Shown: one piece after another, positions 57,901 through 64,000 of the stretch | Numbering within the stretch: position 1 is the stretch's first letter | How the letters are laid out: each line of letters starts with the position of its first letter | Source of the DNA: Flavobacteriaceae bacterium | GTDB taxonomy: Bacteria; Bacteroidota; Bacteroidia; Flavobacteriales; Flavobacteriaceae | Assembly: GCA_021648755.1 (NCBI GenBank) | Contig: JAKISG010000001.1 | Location: 111,738 to 175,737 of the forward strand | Direction: 5' to 3' | DNA length: 64,000 bases | Position numbers and translations under genes: made by a program | The notes under the pieces: model-generated | The model's input: the letters and a program-made list of their open reading frames with translations, nothing else | Databases searched by the model: none | What the model was told of the DNA's origin: nothing

Positions 57901-60900
57901 CCCCAACTGGGAGAACGGAATATGGAACACATTTACTGTAGTGTTAGATAACGCAAATTGGACTGTTATTGCAGGCTCAGGAAATTTAACCTCTGTACTA
58001 GCCTCTGTTCAAAATATAAAATTAAGAATGGAATTTATCGGAGGAGGAGATACAGGTAATTGCGCTGATATTGAATACTATGCCCTTGATAATATCATAT
58101 TTAAAGGCTCAGGAGTATGTGATGAAGATACAGACAACGACGGTATCCCAGACCAATTAGACTTAGATTCAGATAATGATGGGATTTATGACATAGTAGA
58201 AGCAGGATTAGGAAGTTTTGATACCAATAATGACGGTCTAATTAATACATTAGACACAGGCTTTATAGATGCAAATGGAGACGGGCTAGACGACCGTATA
58301 GTTCTTTTAGCCGCTTTAGACACAGATGATGATGGTATTGCAGACTTTAGAGACACAGACAGTGACAATGACGGCTGTAGCGATGCAGATGAAGCCTATA
58401 ACGACCTAAACACAGACACAGATAACAACGGACATTTTGGCTCAGGAACCCCACCACCAACAAATAGTGATGGAACAGTTACAGCAGCATCATATACCCC
58501 TTCAAACATTACAGCAACAACAACAATAGGACTTGATACAGACTCAGACGGAATTTCCGATTTCTGTGATGACGATGATGATAATGACGGCAACCCAGAT
58601 ATATCAGACCCAAACCCATTAGTACCTACAACAACTAATGACACAGGAACAACAGACGTCAACACCCCAGTAACCATAGACATTATTACTAATGATGATT
58701 ACCTAGCCAATAACGATCCAAATAGTACAAACCCAATAACTATAAGCGATACAGGCACAGGAACAGCAGCAGGAACAATAACTTTTGACCCAGTTACAGG
58801 AGAAGTAACATACACCCCGCTCCCAAGTGAAGCAGGAGAAACAATAACGATTATCTATGAAGTATGTAACGATATAGCCCCATTAGGCTTACCATCAGGC
58901 TCAGAAGACATTTGCGCACAAGCAACAATAACCCTAACAATAAATACCGTAATACTTGCCGAAAATGACGACCTATCAGGGAGCCCTGTTGACGGTTTAA
59001 GTGGCGGTATTGCAGGAAATGTTTTTGCAGATAACGGAAACGGTACCGATACCATAAACGGAGTTGATGTAACAGACCCAGATGTAAACGGACCAACTAT
59101 AACAGCAGATGGAGGACTTACAGGAATAACCATTAACACTAACGGAGATGTAAACGTACCATCAGGAAGCACACCAGGAACCTATTTAATTACCTATGAA
59201 ATATGCGTTACAAGCGAACCAGCAACTTGTAATACCGCAACAGTAGAAGTCGTTGTTTCTGACGGAGACACAGACGGAGATGGCGTTCCAGACAGTTTAG
59301 ACCCTGACCCATTAAACCCATGCCTACCAGTACAAACAGCAGGCTATACAGGCTACGATGCAACCAATACAATATGGCAAGCAGCCGACTGTGACGGAGA
59401 CGGCGTAACCAATGGCGACGAAGACCCAAATACCGACCCATACGATGCCTGTGATTACAACCCAGCAGACCAACAAATAGCAGACGTAACTATAACATGG
59501 TTAGTACTAGATTGTGATGGCGATGGCATACCAAACGGCACAGATACAGACCCACAAGACCCATGTACACCAGTACAAACAGCAGGCTATACAGGCTACG
59601 ATGCAACCAATATAACATGGCAAGCAGCCGACTGTGACGGAGATGGTGTAACTAATGGCGACGAAGACTCAAATACCGACCCTTATGACGCCTGTGATTA
59701 CAACCCAGCAGACCAAATATATGCAGACACTACAGTAATATGGCGTGCAATGGACTGCGATGGAGATGGCGTAATTAATAGTGATGAAATAGAAAATGAT
59801 AACACAAACCCATTAAATAACTGTGAATTTGAACCAACAAGCGTAACCGTATTACCAGACACAAATTGGGAAGCAACAGACTGTGACGGAGATGGCGTAA
59901 ATAACGGATTTGAAGTAGGAGACCCATTTAACCCAATCGATAGCGATGGCGATAACACCCCAGACTATTTTGACACTGACGATGACGGAGATACCATTGA
60001 CACCGAATTTGAAAACCCAGACCCGAACGGCGATGGTAACCCAGACGATGCCCAAGACACCGATGGCGATAATACCCCAGACTATCTAGACATCGACGAC
60101 GACGGAGACACTGTTGACAGCGAATTTGAAAACCCAGACCCAAATGGCGACGGCAACCCAGACGATGCCCAAGACACCGATGGCGATAACACCCCAGACT
60201 ATCTAGACATCGACGATGACGGAGACACTGTTGACAGCGAATTTGAAAACCCAGACCCAAATGGCGACGGCAACCCAGACGATGCCCAAGACACCGATGG
60301 CGATAACACCCCAGACTATCTAGACACCGACGATGACGGAGACGGAATACCAACAGACGTAGAAGGCGCAGACCCGAACGGAGATGGCAACCCAGACGAT
60401 GCCGTAGACACCGATGGCGACAACACCCCAGACTATTTAGACAATGACTCAGACAATGATGGCATACCAGACAATGTTGAAGCAGGAGAAGACCCATTAA
60501 ACCCAATAGACACCGATGGAGACGGTATCCCAGACTTTAGAGATATTGACTCAGATAACGACGGCATACCAGACGCAGAAGAAGCAGGAAATGACCCAAC
60601 AAACCCAACAGACTCAGATGGCGACAATATTCCAGACTATAACGATTTAGACTCAGATAATGATGGCACCCCAGACGTAACCGAAGCAGGAGGCGATGAC
60701 CCAGACAATGACGGTATTATCGGTACAGGTCCAATAGTAGATACCGATGGCGATGGATTATCAGACATTGTAGACCCAGATGATGCAGGCGTTCCATTAG
60801 AGAACCCAGACACAGATAACGACGGAGTAAATGACATTTATGACTTAGACTCAGACAATGACGGCATACCAGACGTGACCGAATCAGGAGGCGATGACCC

Positions 60901-63469
60901 AGACGGCGATGGCATTATCGGAACAGGCCCAATTACCGATACAGACGGTGACGGACTATCAGACACCGTAGACTTAGATGACGGAGGAACCCCATTAGCA
61001 AACCCAGATACCGATGGAGACAACATACCAGACAACCTAGACCTTGATAGCGATAATGACGGCATAGTAGACGTAATAGAAGCAGGAGGCTTAGACCCAG
61101 ACAACGACGGTATTATCGGAACAGGCCCAATAGTAGATACCGATGGCGATGGACTATCAGATATGGCAGACCCTACAACAGGAGGAACCCCATTAGAGAA
61201 CCCAGACAATGACGGCGATAACCTACCAGACACATTAGATATCGATGCCGATAATGACGGAGTTCCAGACAACGTAGAAGCACAACCGACAACCAGTTAT
61301 ATTTCGCCAAGTGGAAACGATGCCAACCAAAACGGTATTGATGACGCCTATGAAGGAACAGGATTTATAAACCCAGAAGATACAGACGAAGACGATACCC
61401 CAGACTATCTAGACCAAGATAGCGATAATGACGGCATAGATGACGTATTAGAAGCAGGACAAATCCTACCAGGAAACACATTAGGAGACCTAGGAACCGA
61501 TACCGATGGCGACGGGTTAGACGATATTTTTGATGACAGTGATGACACAGGAGGACAACCAGACGTAAATGACAACCTAGAAGGAGGAGCAGTCGATACC
61601 GATAACGAAGACCTACCAGGCACACCAGAAGTTGACTTTAGAGAAGCATTAGATACCGATGGCGATAACATACCAGACGTAATAGACATAGACGATGATA
61701 ACGACGGTATAGCAGACATAGATGAGAATCCAAATGGGATAGACCCAAGTGCCGATGCAGATAATGACGGCGTACCAAACTACTTAGATGACGAACCAAA
61801 CAATCCATTAGTAGGAGACCAAGACGGAGAAATAGAAGCAGGCTTTGATTTTGATAACGACGGCATACCAAACCACTTTGATATAGACTCAGACAATGAC
61901 GGTATATTTGACGTAGTAGAAACAGGGAACGGAAACTTAGACACAGATAACGATGGAGATGTTGATATAAATGACGCCGTATTTACAGATACCAATGCAG
62001 ACGGTCAAGCAGACAATACAGCAGGAACAACACCAGTTAACACAGACGATAACCCAGGAGACGGACCAGACTTTTTAGATATTGATGCAGACGATGATGG
62101 CATACCAGACAACGTAGAAGCACAACCGACAACCAGTTATATTTCGCCAAGTGGAACCGATGCCAACCAAAACGGTATTGATGACGCCTACGAAGGAACA
62201 AATGCAATTGACCCAGAAGACACCGATGGCGATAACACCCCAGATTACCTAGACCAAGATAGCGATAACGATGGCGTAAATGACCTAACAGAAGGAGGAC
62301 AAGGAACATTTGAAGGAACAGATTCTGATGGCGATGGACTAGACGATGGATTTGACGAAGTAAACACCTTAGAAGGAGACCCATTTGATGTAAATGATGA
62401 GATTAATGACCCCACAGACGGAACAGACATTCAAAACTCAGACGGTACAGACGAACCAGACTATAGAGACACAGACTCAGATAATGACGGCATACCAGAC
62501 GCAATAGAAGGTCAGACTGATACCGATGGAGACAACCTACCAGACTACCTAGATATCGACGATGACAATGACGGAATCCTTACGGCCAATGAAAGCGCTG
62601 ACGACACCGACGGAGACAACCTACCAGACTATCTAGACCAAGACTCCGATGCCGATGGCATACCAGACAATGTAGAAGCACAACCAACAGACGGCTATAT
62701 AGCACCGACAGGATTAGATGACGATGGCGATGGGCTAGACAACGCTTACGACAACCCAGAGAACGAAGGGATTCATCCAGAAGACACCGATGACGATGGC
62801 GAAGCAGACTATATAGACCTAGACTCAGACGATGACGGAGTAGAAGACGCCATAGAAGCATGGGATACAAACTCAGACGGAGAACCAGAAATAGAACCAA
62901 GTGGATCCGACATCAATAACAACGGTATCGACGACGCCTTTGAAGACGGAGTAACCACAGAAACAAACTATGCAGACCCGAACGGTATATTAGACACAGG
63001 AGCCGAGGGAACCAACAATACCGATACCCAAGACGAACCTGATTTCAGAGACACCGATGACGATAATGACGGTATTCCAACAGGGAACAATAACCCAGAC
63101 ACCGAAGACTCGATAGCTGCTGATTGCGATTCAGACGGCATACCAAATTACCTAGACCCGAACCCATGTAACCTAATACCACAAGGATTCACACCAAACG
63201 GAGACAACATTAACGATACCCTAGTAATACCAGGAGTATCCAATGCACCAAATTTTGAAATAGAAATTTACAACCGTTGGGGTAACCTAGTCTATGAATA
63301 CTCCAATAACGGAAGACCCGTACCAGAATGGTGGAATGGATTCTCTAATGGCAAATGGACACTAAATGAAAACAGCGAACTAGTACCAGTAGGCACCTAC
63401 TTCTATGTCATAACATTTAATGATAACCAAAGAGACCCGATCCAAGGCTGGATATACGTAAATTACTAA
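54962..63469 (+). CDS. Giant T9SS surface adhesin with thrombospondin type 3 repeats
   Basis: The 2835-residue protein has a Sec signal ([17 protein letters not shown]). Beta-sandwich modules follow, each with short DxDxDG runs, then bacterial Ig/cadherin-like modules (about 1220-1430). A very long Ca2+-binding thrombospondin type 3 region follows (about 1430-2730, with repeats such as [18 protein letters not shown]). The C-terminal 90 residues ([41 protein letters not shown]) are the gliding-motility-associated (type B) sorting domain. It should be exported by Sec then T9SS and held on the cell surface. Its codon use becomes visibly GC-richer in the repeat region. The PorP/SprF gene downstream is its likely partner. 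Confidence 0.95.
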   Translation: MKKATQFPKKNKNTIRLLLLLVGFFSVNIVFTQTITSGQLDTTGDPITLNSVDLPDDGVFVIIDDATNAGTDANGAGYRTGTPGATSDRNYTITFQDSGGNPVLMNSVQIDIGFINNDVLNPIDGGLEGLNNWSVNNGTINLNHTNVGGEGPLDANFNELSTVATNPNSGNWTGITVPAGTVFAPNENSFDAASNSTLTITSTADFSSITFTFDYLAGNNPFGIILSELRYTVAPINLPTDTDGDQVPDNVDLDDDNDGILDTVECPPVQTNVWTIINPNGLHAETALGNGITVMWDIVTGNPGFSITNGQFNPAGNNIASQLFWNNAGVAGANSLQYAYQFGETLTISFVETANPANPVIVENPIMYVDRIGGFSGSTPNAATVTLLGGLTWTELSGTLDFTTTPTTAVDQSALNASGTNPSESNWNIVGGTASGTLQINGSVSQFSMQMVQTGPVGIGDGIEMIFDVQNLNAPSCDEDGDNIPNHLDLDSDNDGIYDVIEAGGTDTNTDGLADDDDDNANNTASNGIPTSAGSGVTPIETTTGTSDYLNTDSDNDGCSDANEAYVNANADGGDDQVFGLGTPTVDANGLITGPIAATYTTGAVPAVTDNTDQIGCIIDDGDGVDATIEDAGPNTGDGNNDGTLDSLQSNVASIPDAIGSGYVTLEITGATCNQITNINTILETDVASLDPNFDYPIGLIDFTLSCGNVGESATIVIYWHGLPAIDLFRKYGSTAPGANDATYDAFTATMGTTIIDGITVPTTTYSLTDGAAGDESATGAEIVDPVGPAISEDVDGDNVPNADDICPGSDDNADADGDGVPDGCDLDIDNDGIPNYIDNPCEAAFTFNQTSEGWFTNNNNNGIPISNPANHSNDPATNFGNCPINIYGVSNASIAGLSPTNTNYIVDTDNGPGIMWLRSPNFGGLNLSNTLGGTFQFDSYNYRAGFTGNPNWINISTPITMQFEGTDGTIVQATASINYPNWENGIWNTFTVVLDNANWTVIAGSGNLTSVLASVQNIKLRMEFIGGGDTGNCADIEYYALDNIIFKGSGVCDEDTDNDGIPDQLDLDSDNDGIYDIVEAGLGSFDTNNDGLINTLDTGFIDANGDGLDDRIVLLAALDTDDDGIADFRDTDSDNDGCSDADEAYNDLNTDTDNNGHFGSGTPPPTNSDGTVTAASYTPSNITATTTIGLDTDSDGISDFCDDDDDNDGNPDISDPNPLVPTTTNDTGTTDVNTPVTIDIITNDDYLANNDPNSTNPITISDTGTGTAAGTITFDPVTGEVTYTPLPSEAGETITIIYEVCNDIAPLGLPSGSEDICAQATITLTINTVILAENDDLSGSPVDGLSGGIAGNVFADNGNGTDTINGVDVTDPDVNGPTITADGGLTGITINTNGDVNVPSGSTPGTYLITYEICVTSEPATCNTATVEVVVSDGDTDGDGVPDSLDPDPLNPCLPVQTAGYTGYDATNTIWQAADCDGDGVTNGDEDPNTDPYDACDYNPADQQIADVTITWLVLDCDGDGIPNGTDTDPQDPCTPVQTAGYTGYDATNITWQAADCDGDGVTNGDEDSNTDPYDACDYNPADQIYADTTVIWRAMDCDGDGVINSDEIENDNTNPLNNCEFEPTSVTVLPDTNWEATDCDGDGVNNGFEVGDPFNPIDSDGDNTPDYFDTDDDGDTIDTEFENPDPNGDGNPDDAQDTDGDNTPDYLDIDDDGDTVDSEFENPDPNGDGNPDDAQDTDGDNTPDYLDIDDDGDTVDSEFENPDPNGDGNPDDAQDTDGDNTPDYLDTDDDGDGIPTDVEGADPNGDGNPDDAVDTDGDNTPDYLDNDSDNDGIPDNVEAGEDPLNPIDTDGDGIPDFRDIDSDNDGIPDAEEAGNDPTNPTDSDGDNIPDYNDLDSDNDGTPDVTEAGGDDPDNDGIIGTGPIVDTDGDGLSDIVDPDDAGVPLENPDTDNDGVNDIYDLDSDNDGIPDVTESGGDDPDGDGIIGTGPITDTDGDGLSDTVDLDDGGTPLANPDTDGDNIPDNLDLDSDNDGIVDVIEAGGLDPDNDGIIGTGPIVDTDGDGLSDMADPTTGGTPLENPDNDGDNLPDTLDIDADNDGVPDNVEAQPTTSYISPSGNDANQNGIDDAYEGTGFINPEDTDEDDTPDYLDQDSDNDGIDDVLEAGQILPGNTLGDLGTDTDGDGLDDIFDDSDDTGGQPDVNDNLEGGAVDTDNEDLPGTPEVDFREALDTDGDNIPDVIDIDDDNDGIADIDENPNGIDPSADADNDGVPNYLDDEPNNPLVGDQDGEIEAGFDFDNDGIPNHFDIDSDNDGIFDVVETGNGNLDTDNDGDVDINDAVFTDTNADGQADNTAGTTPVNTDDNPGDGPDFLDIDADDDGIPDNVEAQPTTSYISPSGTDANQNGIDDAYEGTNAIDPEDTDGDNTPDYLDQDSDNDGVNDLTEGGQGTFEGTDSDGDGLDDGFDEVNTLEGDPFDVNDEINDPTDGTDIQNSDGTDEPDYRDTDSDNDGIPDAIEGQTDTDGDNLPDYLDIDDDNDGILTANESADDTDGDNLPDYLDQDSDADGIPDNVEAQPTDGYIAPTGLDDDGDGLDNAYDNPENEGIHPEDTDDDGEADYIDLDSDDDGVEDAIEAWDTNSDGEPEIEPSGSDINNNGIDDAFEDGVTTETNYADPNGILDTGAEGTNNTDTQDEPDFRDTDDDNDGIPTGNNNPDTEDSIAADCDSDGIPNYLDPNPCNLIPQGFTPNGDNINDTLVIPGVSNAPNFEIEIYNRWGNLVYEYSNNGRPVPEWWNGFSNGKWTLNENSELVPVGTYFYVITFNDNQRDPIQGWIYVNY
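59330..59720 (+). repeat. Twofold internal repeat of about 240 bases in the adhesin gene
   Basis: A block encoding [13 protein letters not shown] and [15 protein letters not shown], then [15 protein letters not shown], occurs twice (near 59330-59480 and 59570-59715). Long stretches are identical at DNA level, for example from caaacagcaggctatacagg onward. This points to recent duplication. Confidence 0.85.
59939..60406 (+). repeat. Four tandem 117-base repeats in the adhesin gene
   Basis: Each unit is 39 codons. Units start at 59939, 60056, 60173 and 60290, and run in frame. Units 2 and 3 are almost identical in DNA. Unit 1 is close. Unit 4 diverges in its second half ([17 protein letters not shown]). 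The unit contains three Ca2+-binding Asp loops. Confidence 0.92.
60644..61237 (+). repeat. Three tandem 198-base repeats in the adhesin gene
   Basis: Each unit is 66 codons beginning DLDSDNDG, with units starting at 60644, 60842 and 61040. All share [20 protein letters not shown] or a close variant. Unit 3 changes the segment after LSD to MADPTTGG. Confidence 0.9.
61253..62300 (+). repeat. Dispersed near-identical copies of a [14 protein letters not shown] module
   Basis: A block encoding [17 protein letters not shown] and [13 protein letters not shown] occurs near 61263-61350 and again near 62103-62190, nearly base-identical. A more diverged third copy ([15 protein letters not shown]) lies near 62665-62710. 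Copies about 840 bases apart could recombine. Confidence 0.82.
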
Positions 63470-63478
63470 CATCAAACA

Positions 63479-63505
63479 TGTAGAGACGCTAACAACGTCT
63501 CTACA
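63479..63505 (+). terminator. Hairpin between the adhesin and PorP/SprF genes
   Basis: A 10-base-pair perfect inverted repeat (TGTAGAGACG / CGTCTCTACA, seven-base loop) starts ten bases after the adhesin stop. It is followed by TTATAAAAAA rather than a T-run, so termination would be partial. The word GTAGAGACG is one I associate with intergenic repeats in other genomes. Confidence 0.55.
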
Positions 63506-63534
63506 TTATAAAAAAACAATAAGAATTATATATT

Positions 63535-64000
63535 ATGAAAAAAGCAATATTTTTATTCGCATTAACCCTGATGTTAACAACCACATCAAGTTTTGGGCAA
63601 CAAGACCCCCAATACACACACTACATGTATAATATGAATGTAGTAAACCCAGCATACGCAGGGTCCAGAGAAACCCTAAGTATCGGTATTTTAGGCAGAA
63701 CCCAATGGGTAGGCATAGATGGCGCACCACAAACCATGACCGCAAACATACACGCACCAGTAGGACGTAACCTAGGCTTAGGCCTATCCGTAATAGTTGA
63801 CCAAATAGGCCCTGTAAAAGAACAAAACGTATTTGCAGACATATCCTACACCATAAACACCTCAGAAGAAGGGAAACTAGCCTTTGGACTAAAAGGCGGT
63901 ATATCCTTTTTCAATGGCGACTTAGCAAACCTTCTAGCCCCAGACGGTAGCATAGGCGTAGACCCATTACTAGCAGACAACCTAACCAATAGTTTTCCTA
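63535..64000 (+). CDS. PorP/SprF family T9SS outer-membrane protein (3' truncated by window edge)
   Basis: The frame is open from ATG 63535 to the window end (155 codons seen). A signal peptide (MKKAIFLFALTLMLTTTSSFGQ) is followed by QDPQYTHYMYNMNVVNPAYAG, the hallmark of PorP/SprF proteins. The beta-strand text RTQWVGIDGAPQTMTANIHA follows. SprF-type proteins help export or anchor a specific large surface protein such as SprB. Here the adjacent giant adhesin is the evident client. The gene shares the GC-richer codon use of the adhesin 3' half. Confidence 0.93.
   Translation, partial: MKKAIFLFALTLMLTTTSSFGQQDPQYTHYMYNMNVVNPAYAGSRETLSIGILGRTQWVGIDGAPQTMTANIHAPVGRNLGLGLSVIVDQIGPVKEQNVFADISYTINTSEEGKLAFGLKGGISFFNGDLANLLAPDGSIGVDPLLADNLTNSFP

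Noticed and set aside
59928..60506. Long minus-strand open frame opposite the adhesin repeats
   Set aside because: It is a shadow of the tandem repeats: its Cys/His/Leu/Arg-rich translation repeats with the same period, and there is no signal for its expression.
61405..61719. Minus-strand frames rich in Ser and Pro opposite the adhesin
   Set aside because: They are the complement of Asp/Gly-rich codons; the pattern follows from the coding strand.

Overview
The window comes from a bacterium of the phylum Bacteroidota, almost certainly family Flavobacteriaceae. The evidence is very AT-rich DNA and start codons without clear Shine-Dalgarno sequences. Promoters fit the Bacteroidota pattern TTG - about 19 bases - TAnnTTTG. 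Diagnostic genes are XrtF, alternative complex III, fused CcsBA, type IX secretion (T9SS) sorting domains and a PorP/SprF protein. The only RNA gene found is tRNA-Leu(UAG). I saw no CRISPR array, insertion sequence, phage or rRNA.

Layout. (1) 1-6.47 kb: the distal part of the ribosomal-protein operon (rplR-rpsE-rpmD-rplO-secY-infA-rpmJ-rpsM-rpsK-rpsD-rpoA-rplQ), closed by a strong hairpin terminator. (2) 6.5-11.6 kb: carA, enolase, citrate synthase, arginase. (3) 11.6-17.3 kb: a GAF protein, the exosortase XrtF pair, a Nif3-like protein overlapping a degenerate zinc-ribbon protein, menD and a DUF2853 protein. (4) 17.3-28.5 kb: mostly minus-strand genes (alpha/beta hydrolase, feoB/feoA, SCO protein, an orphan histidine kinase, mgtE, a serine hydrolase) with DUF4919, YqeY, flavin reductase and DUF3127 genes on the plus strand. 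(5) 28.8-33.6 kb: asnB, then a tightly coupled pair, a T9SS-exported FG-GAP/UnbV protein and a di-heme peroxidase lipoprotein. (6) 33.6-35.1 kb: ruvB and a SPOR-like protein. (7) 35.3-47.0 kb: the respiratory operon actABCDEF-coxB-coxA. (8) 47.1-54.0 kb: tRNA-Leu, a PspC-domain protein, a K+ channel, an SDR protein, ccsBA and a DUF2892-type protein. (9) 54.0-64.0 kb: a 1-kb gene-free region, a 2835-residue T9SS adhesin of thrombospondin type 3 repeats, and the start of a PorP/SprF gene.

How they work together. ActA-F would oxidise menaquinol (menD is a menaquinone gene) and pass electrons to the CoxAB oxidase. CcsBA attaches the c-type hemes this chain needs, and SCO may load CuA copper. The adhesin and PorP/SprF pair is a surface/gliding-type module.

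The items most deserving a second look are: two tandem hairpins with matching architecture and paired base changes in the gene-free region before the giant adhesin; a heptad-based repeat array abutting the start codon of the histidine kinase; the FG-GAP protein/di-heme peroxidase pair; an ActA with a duplicated cytochrome domain; and XrtF, an exosortase with no obvious cargo here. I do not see a large, wholly novel multi-gene system; most of the window is housekeeping.
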